Shown here: in pieces, positions 17,040 through 25,858 of the stretch
How positions within the stretch are numbered: the stretch's first letter is position 1
Layout: each line of letters opens with the position of its first letter
Source of the DNA: Microbacteriaceae bacterium PS02333
Lineage (GTDB): Bacteria; Actinomycetota; Actinomycetes; Actinomycetales; Microbacteriaceae
NCBI GenBank assembly: GCA_029959665.1
Contig: JASCOI010000001.1
Coordinates: 1 to 64,000, forward strand
Direction: 5' to 3'
Length of the DNA stretch: 64,000 nt
Position numbers and translations under genes: made by a program
Notes under the pieces: model-generated
What the model saw: the letters and a program-made list of their open reading frames with translations, nothing else
Told to the model about the DNA's origin: nothing
Database searches by the model: none

Positions 17040-17624
17040 GTGAGTTCCAACGATGGATCCGGCACGCGTGGCCCGTACGCCAAGGGCGTGCAGCGTCGAC
17101 AGGAGATCCTCGACCGGACGCTCGACGTCGTGGCGTCGAAGGGCATCGACGGCGCCTCGCTCCGGGCGATCGGCGAGACCATCGGGGTCTCGCACGCGGC
17201 ACTGCGGCACTACTTCGACTCGCGTGAGGCGCTCCTCCTCGAGGTCCTGCGCGAGCGTGACGCGGATTCGACCCGTCGTCTCGAGGGTGTCGACGGCGTC
17301 CTGAACCGGATGGCCGAGGCAGCCGACCACAACGTCAGCGTGCCCGGGCTCGTGACGATGTACACGACGCTCCTCGCGACGTCGGTGGAACCGGGCAACG
17401 AGACCTCCCGCGCCTTCTTCGCGGAGCGGTTCGAGATCGCCCGCGCGGACCTCGCCGGGCAGTTGCGCGACGAGCTGCAGGCCTCCGGTCGACACTCCGA
17501 CGCCGATCTCGACCAGGTCGCGTCGCTCATCGTCGCCGCGTTCGACGGCCTCCAGGTCCAGTGGCTGCTGGACCGCAGCGTCGACATCGCCGGGACCCTG
17601 CGCCTGCTGGAGCGCGTGCTCTGA
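17040..17624 (+). CDS. TetR family transcriptional regulator
   Basis: A 194-residue regulator with an N-terminal helix-turn-helix (RQEILDRTLDVVASKGIDGA, then LRAIGETIGVSHAALRHYF) and an all-helical ligand domain. It starts at a GTG. It is divergent from the sugar MFS operon and is probably its repressor. A perfect 22-bp-arm palindrome follows its stop codon within five bases and should terminate it. Confidence 0.88.
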   Translation: MSSNDGSGTRGPYAKGVQRRQEILDRTLDVVASKGIDGASLRAIGETIGVSHAALRHYFDSREALLLEVLRERDADSTRRLEGVDGVLNRMAEAADHNVSVPGLVTMYTTLLATSVEPGNETSRAFFAERFEIARADLAGQLRDELQASGRHSDADLDQVASLIVAAFDGLQVQWLLDRSVDIAGTLRLLERVL

Positions 17625-17628
17625 CAGA

Positions 17629-17672
17629 CGGACGGGAGGCTCGGTGCCAGCTGGCACCGAGCCTCCCGTCCG
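17629..17672. terminator. Dispersed palindrome, copy 2 (perfect 22-bp arms), probable bidirectional terminator
   Basis: The arm from 17629 to 17650 begins CGGACGGGAGGCTCGG and is followed with no spacer by its exact reverse complement to 17672. It sits between the convergent tetR stop (17624) and the MBL hydrolase stop (17685). A folded RNA would form a very stable hairpin on either strand. No T-run is present. Confidence 0.75.
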
Positions 17673-17684
17673 CGCGCACCCGCG

Positions 17685-18320
17685 TCAGACCGTGATCGTC
17701 TCGCCGTCCGGGACGGTGACCAGCTCGACACCGGTCAGCTGCCCCGTGAACTGCGCGAAGGAGCCCTTGCCGGAGTCGCTCAGCATGAGGTCGTGGATCT
17801 GCACGGCTCGGGCGGGGTGCACGGCGCGCACGAAGTCGACCAGCTCGCCGAGCTTCGCCCACGGGCCGGAGGTCGGGACGAGGAGCGTCTGCACCGATTC
17901 CTCGGGCACGAAGTACGCATCGCCCGGGTGGTAGACGTTGCCGTCGACGACGTAGCCGACGTTGCTCATGAGCGGGATGTCCGCGTGGATGACCGCGTGG
18001 TCACCACCGACGACCCGCACGGCGAAGCCAGCGGCCTCGAACGCATCGCCCGCGGTGACCGTCGTGACACGGCCGTCACGGTCGCCGAGCTCGGCTGCGA
18101 CGTTCGCCGGAGCCCAGACGCGCAGGTCGGGCTGCGCGTCGAGCGCCGCACCCAGGACCCCGGCGTCGAAGTGGTCGGGGTGGTCGTGGGTGACGAGCAC
18201 CGCGCTGGTGGCGGCGACGAGTTCCGCGGAGTTCGGCGTGTAGGCGCCCGGATCGATCACGAGGGTGTGCTCGCCCTTGGTGAGCACGACGGTGGCGTGG
18301 GTGTACTTCGTGAGTTCCAT
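17685..18320 (-). CDS. MBL fold metallo-hydrolase
   Basis: A 211-residue UlaG-like metallo-beta-lactamase-fold hydrolase. The metal motif is THDHPDHFD near residues 44-52, with later ligands in GGDHAVIH and HPGDAYF. It starts at the ATG at 18320, 36 bases from the divergent marR ATG. That gap is filled by a perfect 25-bp inverted repeat, so the two genes are surely co-controlled. The substrate is unknown. Relatives include lactonases and uncharacterised hydrolases. Confidence 0.9.
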   Translation of the reverse strand: MELTKYTHATVVLTKGEHTLVIDPGAYTPNSAELVAATSAVLVTHDHPDHFDAGVLGAALDAQPDLRVWAPANVAAELGDRDGRVTTVTAGDAFEAAGFAVRVVGGDHAVIHADIPLMSNVGYVVDGNVYHPGDAYFVPEESVQTLLVPTSGPWAKLGELVDFVRAVHPARAVQIHDLMLSDSGKGSFAQFTGQLTGVELVTVPDGETITV

Positions 18321-18326
18321 GTCCGT

Positions 18327-18351
18327 AACTGTACAGGCTTCCTGTACAGTT
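18327..18351. promoter_or_regulatory. MarR operator: 11-3-11 perfect inverted repeat
   Basis: The arm AACTGTACAGG at 18327-18337 is matched exactly by its reverse complement at 18341-18351 across CTT. It fills most of the 36-bp space between the divergent MBL hydrolase and marR start codons, so bound protein would block both genes. This is one of the longest perfect operators in the window. Confidence 0.8.
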
Positions 18352-18356
18352 TTCCC

Positions 18357-18806
18357 ATGGGCATCGATGAGCAGACGTTCACGCTCGACGACGCGAACGA
18401 ACTCCGACGGGCGATCGGCGAGAGCGTGCGCGCGATCCGCCGGACGGAGACCACGCCGGAGGGGCAGATCGAGGTGCTCGGGTTCCTCGCCCGGGACGGC
18501 GCGTACAGCATCGCGGCGCTCGCACGGCTGCGACGGGTGCGCCACCAGACCATGCGGGTGACGGTGGCGGACCTCGAGGAGCAGGGGCTCGTGGCGCGGA
18601 CCCCGGACCCCGCCGATGCTAGGGGCGTGCTCGTCGCGCTGACCGACACCGGTCGGGAGGTGATCGCGTCCTCGCGCGTCCGCCGGTCGACGCGGATCCT
18701 GGCGGCCGCCGAGCGTGCGCTGACACCGTCCGAGCGAGCGGTCCTCGCACAGACCGCCGCCGCGCTCGACAAGCTGACGGCGGCGCTGCACGCCGACGGG
18801 CAGTGA
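18357..18806 (+). CDS. MarR family transcriptional regulator
   Basis: A 149-residue winged-helix dimeric regulator. The recognition region is YSIAALARLRRVRHQTMRVT and the wing is DLEEQGLVARTPDPADARGV, followed by LTDTGREV. It is divergent from the MBL hydrolase gene with the palindromic operator between them, indicating autoregulation and control of the hydrolase. The gap is so short that its ribosome site must lie inside or next to the operator. Confidence 0.9.
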   Translation: MGIDEQTFTLDDANELRRAIGESVRAIRRTETTPEGQIEVLGFLARDGAYSIAALARLRRVRHQTMRVTVADLEEQGLVARTPDPADARGVLVALTDTGREVIASSRVRRSTRILAAAERALTPSERAVLAQTAAALDKLTAALHADGQ

Positions 18807-18813
18807 CCCGGGA

Positions 18814-18852
18814 GCCGCGGATTGCCGGTGCCGCGGCGTCCGGCACCGCGGC
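18814..18852. terminator. GC-rich hairpin between convergent genes
   Basis: CGGTGCCG at 18826-18833 pairs with CGGCACCG at 18841-18848, and GCCGCGG at 18814-18820 can alternatively pair with 18846-18852. It lies between the marR stop at 18806 and the end of the small gene at 18867. A terminator is the likeliest role. Confidence 0.5.
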
Positions 18853-18866
18853 CGGTCGGCGACGTG

Positions 18867-19166
18867 TCAGACGGCGCGGAGACGGCCGGGCCCGACGGGC
18901 AGCAGCCCGCCGCGGTACTCCAGGACGCCGTCGGACGCGGTGACGGTCACCGACGCAGCACCGAACCGCCACGCCCGGTTGAACAGGTAGACACCGAGGA
19001 CCGTCGTGCCCTCGTCGGGGACCGCCCACGTGCCCGTCCCCCACTGCGCCGGGTGCCCGACGCCGTCGATCGTCACGGTCGGCCGGGCGAACCACGCGAA
19101 CGCGGGCTTCACGATCCGGAGCTCGACGCGACGTCTGGTCGTCCCCGAGGGCAGCACTGCATCCAC
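18867..19166 (-). CDS. Small conserved-looking hypothetical protein
   Basis: 99 residues from a GTG start; I do not recognise the family. Most of it looks like a compact beta-rich domain (VTIDGVGHPAQWGTGTWAV, VLGVYLFNRAWRFG, VTVTASDGVLEYRGG) without a signal peptide or membrane helix. It starts 20 bases after the marR stop and is third gene of the exporter-marR operon, so it may be linked to drug response. Codon use matches its neighbours. Confidence 0.6.
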   Translation of the reverse strand: MDAVLPSGTTRRRVELRIVKPAFAWFARPTVTIDGVGHPAQWGTGTWAVPDEGTTVLGVYLFNRAWRFGAASVTVTASDGVLEYRGGLLPVGPGRLRAV

Positions 19167-19186
19167 CGCCGAAGACTACGGGACGA

Positions 19187-19654
19187 TCAGAGCTGCCGGA
19201 GCAACCGGGCGAGCTCGTCGAGGTCGTGCTCGGACCACCGCGAGAGCGCACCCCGGAACTCGTCCCGAGCCGTGCTCCGCGTGCGCTCCATCCGCTCGAT
19301 CGCGTCCGCGGTGGCCGCGACGATGATCGCCCGCCGATCCGTCGGGTCGGTCGACCGCGACACGAGCCCGAGCTCCTCGAGCTGGTGGAGCTGCCGACTG
19401 AGCACGCTCTTGTCGAACCCGAGGGCCTCGGCGAGGTCGCGCGCACCCGTCGGACCACCGACGACGAGCTCCACCAGCGTCCGGTACCCGGACGGCTGCA
19501 AGGCGGGATCGATGTCGTCGGAGCGCTGTCGCATCTGCTGGCGGTACGCGTTGTACAGGGCGGCGAACTGGCGCTCGAGCGTGTCGATGCGGGTCGCGAT
19601 CCCGTCGGGGACCCCGGGCGTCGTGGGCGTGGTCACCTCACGAGTGTCGGCCAT
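19187..19654 (-). CDS. MarR family transcriptional regulator
   Basis: A 155-residue winged-helix regulator. ARDLAEALGFDKSVLSRQLH is the recognition region and STDPTDRRAIIV the wing. Its ATG lies 17 bases inside the end of the upstream exporter gene, so the two are co-transcribed. The exporter-marR order and the paired TTGAC-type operators upstream of the exporter suggest a self-limiting drug-efflux switch. Confidence 0.9.
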   Translation of the reverse strand: MADTREVTTPTTPGVPDGIATRIDTLERQFAALYNAYRQQMRQRSDDIDPALQPSGYRTLVELVVGGPTGARDLAEALGFDKSVLSRQLHQLEELGLVSRSTDPTDRRAIIVAATADAIERMERTRSTARDEFRGALSRWSEHDLDELARLLRQL

Positions 19655-21353
19655 GTACCCTGCCACCGTCCTGCGAACCACCGGTCTCGACCACCGGGTT
19701 CGACCCCGTGACGGTCCCGACGCCTGCGAAGTCCTCTGCGGCTCCCGCGAGCGGCCCCTGGTCGGTGGATCGCTCGGCGACGGTCTTCGTGGTGAGCGGC
19801 TTGTTCGGCATGAACACGATCGCCAGGACGAGGAGGATCGCGATCGGCGCAGCGATGAGGAAGATGTTCGCGACCGCCTGACCGTACGCGGACTCGATGA
19901 TCTCGCGGACGCCGTGCGGCAGCTGGCTGACGGCCGGGATGCTGCCGGAGGCGAGCTCCTTCGCGACGGCTGCGCCCTTCTCGCCGAGCGCCGCGATCGC
20001 CTTGCCGAGCTCCGCCTGCTTGTCACCGATCAGGTCCGAGACCCGGGTGCCGAGGACGGTCCCCAGGACCGAGACGCCGAGCGCACCACCGAGGGAACGG
20101 AAGAACGCGACACCGGCGGACGCCGCGCCGATGTTGTTCGGCTCGGTGGTGTTCTGCACGACGAGGACGAGGTTCTGCATGACCGATCCGACACCGGCGC
20201 CCATGACGAACATGTAGACCGCGACGACGACGTACGGGGTGTCGTACTGGATCGTGCCCATCAGCGCGAGACCGACCACGAGTGCGATCGACCCGATCGT
20301 CATGATCGGCTTCCACTTGCCCGTCTTCGTGACGAGCATGCCGCCGACGGTCGAGGCGATGAGCAGGCCGCCGATCATCGGGATGGTGAGCAGGCCGGAC
20401 TGCGTCGGGGTCGCCCCGCGGGCCAGCTGCATGTACTGCGCCAGGTAGACCGTCGCGCCGAACATGGCGATGCCGACGGCGATCGAGCCGATCACGGCCA
20501 TCGTGAACGTACGGTTCCGGAAGAGGGTCATCGGGATGACCGGCTCCGTGGCGCGCAGCTCGATGAACACCGTGGCGATGAGCAGGACGACCGCGCCGAT
20601 CACCATGACGAAGGACGTGGGCGACACCCAGTCGAAGTTCTTGCCGGCCAGCGTGACCCAGATCAGCAGCAGCGAGACACCGCCCGCGATGAACGCGATG
20701 CCGAGGTAGTCGATCGAGACCTTGCGCTTCGGCAGGGCACGCAGCTTCAGGGTGAGCTGGAGCAGGATGATCGCGGCGATCGCGAACGGGACGCCGACGA
20801 AGAAGTTCCAGCGCCATCCGAGGCTGTCCGTCAGCAGGCCGCCGAACAGCGGGCCGCCGACGGTGCCGACCGCCATGACGGCGCCGAAGTAGCCGCCGTA
20901 GCGCCCGCGCTCACGGGGGCTGATGATGTCGGCGAGGATGATCTGGCTCAGCGCGGTCAGACCACCGGCACCGAGGCCCTGCACGACGCGGAAGGTGATC
21001 AGGGTGCCCGGGTTCTCCGAGAAGCCGGCGAGCGCGGAGCCGAGGACGAAGACCACGAGCGAGAGCTGGATGAGCAGCTTGCGGTTGAACAGGTCGGCGA
21101 GCTTGCCCCAGACCGGGGTCGACACGGTCGTCGCGAGCAGCGTCGACGTCACGACCCAGGTGTAGGCGCTCTCCCCACCGCCGAGGTCGCCGATGATGCG
21201 CGGGAGCGACGTGCTGACGACCGTGGACGCGAGGATCGCGACGAACATGCCGAGCAGCAGACCGGACAGCGCCTCGAGCACCTGCCGGTGCGACATCGCG
21301 GGCGCTGCGGACGACTCGTCCAGCGCGGCTGCTGGTGGTGGTGTGTGCGACAT
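19638..21353 (-). CDS. DHA2 family MFS drug exporter (EmrB/QacA type)
   Basis: A 571-residue, 14-helix proton antiporter. The motif GKLADLFNRKLLIQLS lies in loop 2-3, DHA motif C (AVGTVGGPLFGGLL) in helix 5, and WRWNFFVGVPFAI follows. A cytoplasmic tail of about 40 residues (VAERSTDQGPLAG onward) overlaps the marR gene by 17 bases. The ATG is at 21353, downstream of two near-identical inverted repeats. It is likely to export a hydrophobic toxin or antibiotic. Confidence 0.93.
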   Translation of the reverse strand: MSHTPPPAAALDESSAAPAMSHRQVLEALSGLLLGMFVAILASTVVSTSLPRIIGDLGGGESAYTWVVTSTLLATTVSTPVWGKLADLFNRKLLIQLSLVVFVLGSALAGFSENPGTLITFRVVQGLGAGGLTALSQIILADIISPRERGRYGGYFGAVMAVGTVGGPLFGGLLTDSLGWRWNFFVGVPFAIAAIILLQLTLKLRALPKRKVSIDYLGIAFIAGGVSLLLIWVTLAGKNFDWVSPTSFVMVIGAVVLLIATVFIELRATEPVIPMTLFRNRTFTMAVIGSIAVGIAMFGATVYLAQYMQLARGATPTQSGLLTIPMIGGLLIASTVGGMLVTKTGKWKPIMTIGSIALVVGLALMGTIQYDTPYVVVAVYMFVMGAGVGSVMQNLVLVVQNTTEPNNIGAASAGVAFFRSLGGALGVSVLGTVLGTRVSDLIGDKQAELGKAIAALGEKGAAVAKELASGSIPAVSQLPHGVREIIESAYGQAVANIFLIAAPIAILLVLAIVFMPNKPLTTKTVAERSTDQGPLAGAAEDFAGVGTVTGSNPVVETGGSQDGGRVHGRHS

Positions 21354-21398
21354 CGGGCTCCCTCGACGAGACTTCGATGCGACGCTGCATCCGAATGG

Positions 21399-21440
21399 TT
21401 GACCAGCGTCAATCATCTCACATCGTTGACACACGTCAAC
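21399..21440. promoter_or_regulatory. Twin MarR operators upstream of the DHA2 exporter
   Basis: Two copies of TTGAC-N4-GTCAA, at 21399-21412 and 21426-21439, lie 27 bp apart and 46-86 bp upstream of the exporter ATG. The second extends to a perfect 6-4-6 repeat (GTTGAC arms) at 21425-21440. They cover the promoter region and are probably bound by the MarR protein encoded in the operon. Confidence 0.7.
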
Positions 21441-21469
21441 TAGTGCGGTCCGTGCGCGTCGCCGCTAGA

Positions 21470-21480
21470 TTGTTGAACAA
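21470..21480. promoter_or_regulatory. GntR-type operator upstream of pxpA
   Basis: The odd-centred palindrome TTGTTGAACAA lies 22-32 bp upstream of the pxpA GTG. It is the same 11-mer, read on the other strand, as the core of the operator at 33210-33224 between the GntR gene and DUF969. The pattern fits the FadR-subfamily consensus of GT...AC sites. Confidence 0.7.
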
Positions 21481-21501
21481 CTTCGGCGACAGGGAGCGCG
21501 C

Positions 21502-22269
21502 GTGACGACGATCGACCTGAACAGCGACCTCGGCGAGGGCTTCGGCGCCTGGACGATGGGCGACGACACCGCGATGCTCGACGTCGTCTCGAGCGCGAAC
21601 ATCGCCTGCGGCTTCCACGCCGGCGATCCGACGATCATGCTCGCCACGACCCGCGCTGCGGCATCGCGCGGGGTCGCTGTCGGGGCGCACGTGGCCTACC
21701 GCGACCTCGCGGGATTCGGTCGCCGACCGGTCCAGGTCACGCCGGACGAACTCCACGCCGACGTCGTCCACCAGCTCGGCGCGATGGCGGCCACCGCACG
21801 GGTCGCCGGCACGACCGTGACCTACGTGAAGCCGCACGGCGCGCTGTACAACACCGCGTGCGCGGACCCGGTCCAGGCCGACGCGGTGACCCGGGCGGTC
21901 GCCGACGTCGACCCGTCCCTGGCCGTGCTCGCCTTGCCGGGGTCCGAACTCCTCCGTGCCGCCGAACGCCACGGGCTGCGGACGGTCACCGAGTCGTTCG
22001 CGGACCGCGCGTACGAACCCGACGGGTCGCTGGTGTCGAGGAGCAAAGCAGGCGCGGTGCTGCACGACCCGGACGTCGTGGCGGCCCGTGTGCTCCGGAT
22101 GGTCACCGACGGCGTCGCCACCGCCGTCGACGGCTCGGACATCCCCGTCCGTGCCGACTCGGTCTGCGTGCACGGCGACTCACCGGACGCCGTCGCGATG
22201 GCCCGCGCGATCCGTGCCCTGCTCACCGCGCGGGGCATCACGATCGCGCCGTTCGCCCCGGCGCCGTGA
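21502..22269 (+). CDS. pxpA: 5-oxoprolinase subunit PxpA (LamB/YcsF family)
   Basis: A 255-residue subunit of the ATP-dependent 5-oxoprolinase PxpABC, which opens 5-oxo-L-proline (pyroglutamate) to L-glutamate. Family landmarks are [16 protein letters not shown] at the start, [28 protein letters not shown] and VKPHGALYN. It begins at a GTG and its stop overlaps the pxpB start (GTGA), the first of two coupled junctions. Confidence 0.95.
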   Translation: MTTIDLNSDLGEGFGAWTMGDDTAMLDVVSSANIACGFHAGDPTIMLATTRAAASRGVAVGAHVAYRDLAGFGRRPVQVTPDELHADVVHQLGAMAATARVAGTTVTYVKPHGALYNTACADPVQADAVTRAVADVDPSLAVLALPGSELLRAAERHGLRTVTESFADRAYEPDGSLVSRSKAGAVLHDPDVVAARVLRMVTDGVATAVDGSDIPVRADSVCVHGDSPDAVAMARAIRALLTARGITIAPFAPAP

Positions 22270-22904
22270 CACCCGACGCCGTCACACCCGACGTCCGGCC
22301 AGCTGGCGGCACCGCACTGCTCGTCACGTTCGGGTCCCTGGCCGAGGTCGTGGCGTTCCGCGCGGGCATCACCGCCGCGGTGCTACCCGGCGTGACCGAG
22401 GTCGTGTCCGGTGCCCGCACGCTCCTCGTCCGGTTCGATCCGGCCGGCACGGACGCCGGACGGCTCCGCGCCGACCTCACACGCGTCGTGCCCGCGGACA
22501 GCGAGCGAGCCCATGACACCGACCCGCTCGTCATCCCCGTCACCTACGACGGCGACGACCTCGAGGCCGTCTGCGCCGTCTCCGGCATGACCCGCGACGA
22601 GCTCGTCGCGTGGCACACGGGTCAGGTCTGGACGAGTGCGTTCTGCGGCTTCGCTCCGGGGTTCAGCTACCTCACCGGCACGTCGCCCTCGTTGGACCTC
22701 CCCCGTCGCGACACCGCGCGCACCGCCGTCCCGAGCGGGGCCGTCGCCCTCGCGGGCGAGTTCAGCGCGGTCTACCCGCGGGTCTCGCCCGGTGGCTGGC
22801 AGCTCATCGGCCGCACCGACGTCCCGATGTGGTCGGTCGACCGCGACCCACCGGCGCTCGCTCCCGCCGGCACACGGGTCCGCTTCGTGAGGGCCGACTC
22901 GTGA
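22266..22904 (+). CDS. pxpB: 5-oxoprolinase subunit PxpB
   Basis: A 212-residue subunit with the allophanate-hydrolase subunit 1 (cyclophilin-like) fold: [13 protein letters not shown], then [21 protein letters not shown] and [17 protein letters not shown], with [12 protein letters not shown] near the end. It works in complex with PxpA and PxpC. Its GTG overlaps the pxpA stop and its stop overlaps the pxpC GTG, which should fix subunit ratios. Confidence 0.95.
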   Translation: MTPDAVTPDVRPAGGTALLVTFGSLAEVVAFRAGITAAVLPGVTEVVSGARTLLVRFDPAGTDAGRLRADLTRVVPADSERAHDTDPLVIPVTYDGDDLEAVCAVSGMTRDELVAWHTGQVWTSAFCGFAPGFSYLTGTSPSLDLPRRDTARTAVPSGAVALAGEFSAVYPRVSPGGWQLIGRTDVPMWSVDRDPPALAPAGTRVRFVRADS

Positions 22905-23785
22905 GCACACTCACCGTCCTGCGCGTCGGCTTCGGCGTCACGACCCAGGACCTCGGCCGCCCCGGCCTCAGCGACATGGGCCTCGGCGCAGCCGGCGCCG
23001 CCGATCGCGGGTCCGCAGCACTGGCCAACCGAATGGTCGCCAACCGTCCGGACGCGGCCGTCCTGGAGGCCCTGCTCGGCTCCGTCACGCTCCGCGCCGA
23101 TTCGCACGTGGTCGCCACCGTCACCGGGGCAGCTCCCGCGGTCCACGTCAGGCGGGCGGACGGCACGGTCCGCGGCGCGGCCGCGTACGAGGTCGTCACG
23201 CTCGCCCCCGGCGACACGCTCGACATCGGCGTGCCGGACACCGGGTTGCGCACGTACGTCGCGGTCCGTGGCGGGTTCGCGGTCGCGCCGGTCCTCGGGA
23301 GCCGGTCGTGGGATTCGCTCGCGCGGCTCGGTCCGGCACCCGTGGTCGTCGGCGACGTGCTCGGCATCGGCGACGCAGCCGACGCGTGGCCCGTCGTCGA
23401 CGCCGTCGCCCCGCCGCTCAGGTCCTCGCCGTGGGAGCCCGTGGTGCTCGACGTGGTGCCGGGGCCCCGCGACGACTGGTTCACGCCCGGGTGGCGGACG
23501 ACGCTCACCGGACAGGACCACCACGTCACGCAGGACAGCGACCGTGTCGGGGTCCGGACGACCGCCGCCGAACCGCTGGTCCGGGCGGTCACGCACGAGC
23601 TCCCGAGCGAGGGCGTCGAGACCGGCTCGCTGCAGGTGCCACCGGCGGGCTTCCCCGTGCTGTTCCTCGCCGACCACCCGGTGACCGGCGGCTACCCGGT
23701 CGTCGCGGTCCTCACGCCGGGGTCCGTCGACCGTGCAGCGCAGCTCCGCCCGGGCGACACGGTCCGCTTCCGCGTCAGCGGATGA
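22901..23785 (+). CDS. pxpC: 5-oxoprolinase subunit PxpC
   Basis: A 294-residue subunit with the allophanate-hydrolase subunit 2 fold: FGVTTQDLGRPGLSDMGLGAAGAADR at the start (long match to the family), VAVRGGFAV in the middle and TGGYPVVAVL near the end. It completes the ATP-dependent 5-oxoprolinase. The last 11 bases overlap the convergent tetR gene. Confidence 0.95.
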   Translation: MSTLTVLRVGFGVTTQDLGRPGLSDMGLGAAGAADRGSAALANRMVANRPDAAVLEALLGSVTLRADSHVVATVTGAAPAVHVRRADGTVRGAAAYEVVTLAPGDTLDIGVPDTGLRTYVAVRGGFAVAPVLGSRSWDSLARLGPAPVVVGDVLGIGDAADAWPVVDAVAPPLRSSPWEPVVLDVVPGPRDDWFTPGWRTTLTGQDHHVTQDSDRVGVRTTAAEPLVRAVTHELPSEGVETGSLQVPPAGFPVLFLADHPVTGGYPVVAVLTPGSVDRAAQLRPGDTVRFRVSG

Positions 23786-24347
23786 GCGCGGCCACGGCGT
23801 CGACGACGATCTGCCGCCGCCGTGCCGGGGTGACCGCTCGGACGAGTGGCTCGAACCCTGCCGGGGTCGTGCTCCACATCGCCGCCGTGGTGAGGACGAG
23901 CGCGAGGAGCACGGCCGGCCGGTAACTCCGCGGGACGACGCCGGCGCGCTGCGCGTGCTCGATCGCCGACACGACGGCTTCGTTGGCGGAGACGACGTCC
24001 TCGACGGGGCTGGCGTCCTGGCGTTCCAGGCGGTACCAGGTCGCCAGACGGAGTGCCCAGGGTCGACGGACGTAGCTGTCGTGCAGTCGCCCGGCGTACT
24101 CGGGCAGGTCGTCGGTGTCGAGCGGCACGTCCTCGAGCGTCTCCGCGACGGATTGCGCGACGACCGCGTCGAACAGCCCTTCCTTGCTCCCGAAGTAGTG
24201 GAAGACCTGCGCCTTGTTGCTCGACGACGCCGCCGAGATGCGCTCGATCCGGGATGCCGCGAGCCCGACGGCCGCGAACTCGTCGCGCCCGGCGAGCAGG
24301 AGTCGTGCCCGGACGGCGTCGGCGGGCGGAGGCGTGAAGGCGGCCAT
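23775..24347 (-). CDS. TetR family transcriptional regulator
   Basis: A 190-residue regulator. The helix-turn-helix is IERISAASSSNKAQVFHYFGSKE near residues 35-58, followed by a helical ligand domain and a Pfam TetR_C-like tail. The ATG at 24347 is preferred over a GTG nine bases upstream. It lies tail-to-tail with pxpC (11-bp overlap) and just downstream of the LCP gene. Its target is not evident. Confidence 0.85.
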   Translation of the reverse strand: MAAFTPPPADAVRARLLLAGRDEFAAVGLAASRIERISAASSSNKAQVFHYFGSKEGLFDAVVAQSVAETLEDVPLDTDDLPEYAGRLHDSYVRRPWALRLATWYRLERQDASPVEDVVSANEAVVSAIEHAQRAGVVPRSYRPAVLLALVLTTAAMWSTTPAGFEPLVRAVTPARRRQIVVDAVAALIR

Positions 24348-24370
24348 GGCCACCACGCTACCGACTCGCG

Positions 24371-25660
24371 TCAGCGCTTCGCCGCACAGGTGACGGTGGC
24401 CGCACTCTGCCCGGAGACGTCGGCCGGGAGCGGTGACGACGTGGGCGGAGCCGATGTCGGCGGTGCCGGTGCCCCTGGTGCGGCTGCCCCTGACGGCGGC
24501 GCCGTCGCCGGCGGTTCCGTTGCCGGCGGCTCCGTTGCCGACGGGTCGCGGACCGCAGACCGACCGAGACTGTCGGCCCCGAGCACCACGGGCTGATCGT
24601 GCTGCAACACCGAGTTCAGGGCGCTCGCGGCACCTTGCGCGACCAGGACGCGCGCCGGGTCGGAGGGATCATCGACGACCGGGTACTGGACGAAGGTCAT
24701 GTTCGCCAGCCCGACGGAGTTCACCGCGAGCGCCAGCCGAGCGAGGGTGGCCGGGTCCGCGAGCGTGTCCGAGAGGGTCATGTGCTTCGACGCCGTCGTG
24801 GCCAGCCGCAACACCTTCCCCGGGTCGGTGAGTGTGCGGGCGGACACCGTCTGCCGCGCGAGCGCCGCCATGAAGGTCTGCTGGTTGCTGATCCGGGCGA
24901 GGTCGCTGGAGTCCCCGACGCCGTACCGGGACCGGAGGAACGCGGCCGCCTCCGCTCCGGACAGCTTCCGGTCGCCCGCCTGCAGGTCGAGCGCCGGGGT
25001 GACGTCGGTGTCGTGAATCGGGGTCGCGAGGCACACCTCCACCCCACCGATGGCGTCCGCCATCGCCACGACGCCGTCGAAGGTGATCATGCCGGCGTAG
25101 CCGATCTGGAGTCCGGTGAGTTGGTCGATCGTCTTCGCGACACAGGCCAGCCCGTGCTGCTCGCCCCCTCGGCCGAGCGCGGTGTTGAGCATCGCGGCCG
25201 GCACAGCGGGCACGACCGTGCCCTGGTCGTTCTCGCACGCGGGGATGGGGACGACGAGGTCGCGCGGGAAGCTGACGACCGCCATGTTGGTGTGGTCCGC
25301 GGAGATGTGCACCAGCAGGTTCGAGTCGTTGTGCCCGACGCCGGAGCTCGCACGGAGGTTCGCCGCGTCGTCGAAGCCGGCACCCTGCCCCTCGCGGGTG
25401 TCCGTCGCGACGAGCAGCATGTTCACCTCGCCGGTCGCGGCCGTCAACTGCGGTGCTGCGCTCGTGTGACTGCCCGGCATCGCGAGCGAGACCGTCGGCT
25501 TCGCATCACGCACCACCTGCCACGACGCGATCGCGGCGACCGAACCGACGCTCACCAACCCGATCGCAGCGACCGCGGCGACGGCCTTGACCATCGGACC
25601 GAGCGTGCCGTGCCGACGCTGCCGACCATGTCGAGCAGCGGGTACCCCACCGCGCGTCAC
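24371..25660 (-). CDS. LCP (LytR-CpsA-Psr) family cell-wall glycopolymer ligase
   Basis: A 429-residue protein. A transmembrane anchor at about residues 23-48 follows a basic cytoplasmic N-terminus. The extracytoplasmic LCP domain has MLLVATDTRE, the pyrophosphate-binding SFPRDLVVPIP, YAGMITFDGVVAMADAIGGVEVCL and the Arg-rich AAAFLRSRYG. LCP enzymes transfer undecaprenyl-linked polymers to peptidoglycan. The last 60 residues are a low-complexity Pro/Ala/Thr/Ser tail with repeated TEPPAT units, ending in a Cys-containing segment. It is divergent from the secreted repeat protein. Confidence 0.9.
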   Translation of the reverse strand: MTRGGVPAARHGRQRRHGTLGPMVKAVAAVAAIGLVSVGSVAAIASWQVVRDAKPTVSLAMPGSHTSAAPQLTAATGEVNMLLVATDTREGQGAGFDDAANLRASSGVGHNDSNLLVHISADHTNMAVVSFPRDLVVPIPACENDQGTVVPAVPAAMLNTALGRGGEQHGLACVAKTIDQLTGLQIGYAGMITFDGVVAMADAIGGVEVCLATPIHDTDVTPALDLQAGDRKLSGAEAAAFLRSRYGVGDSSDLARISNQQTFMAALARQTVSARTLTDPGKVLRLATTASKHMTLSDTLADPATLARLALAVNSVGLANMTFVQYPVVDDPSDPARVLVAQGAASALNSVLQHDQPVVLGADSLGRSAVRDPSATEPPATEPPATAPPSGAAAPGAPAPPTSAPPTSSPLPADVSGQSAATVTCAAKR

Positions 25661-25858
25661 CGGATCGTCCCCGTCGCGAACCCCTCATCGTGCATGTCGT
25701 CAGTCTCGACCAGCGCTGGTGGACACCGGATCATCCTTTGGTCGACGATCGGGCACCGATGGTCTGAATCGGTCCGTCCGCGTTGCCGGCCCGCGACGGC
25801 GCTCGTAGGGTCGACGTGTCGCTGGCGGACGAGCCGTCGAGCGGACGAGGAGCGTTGC

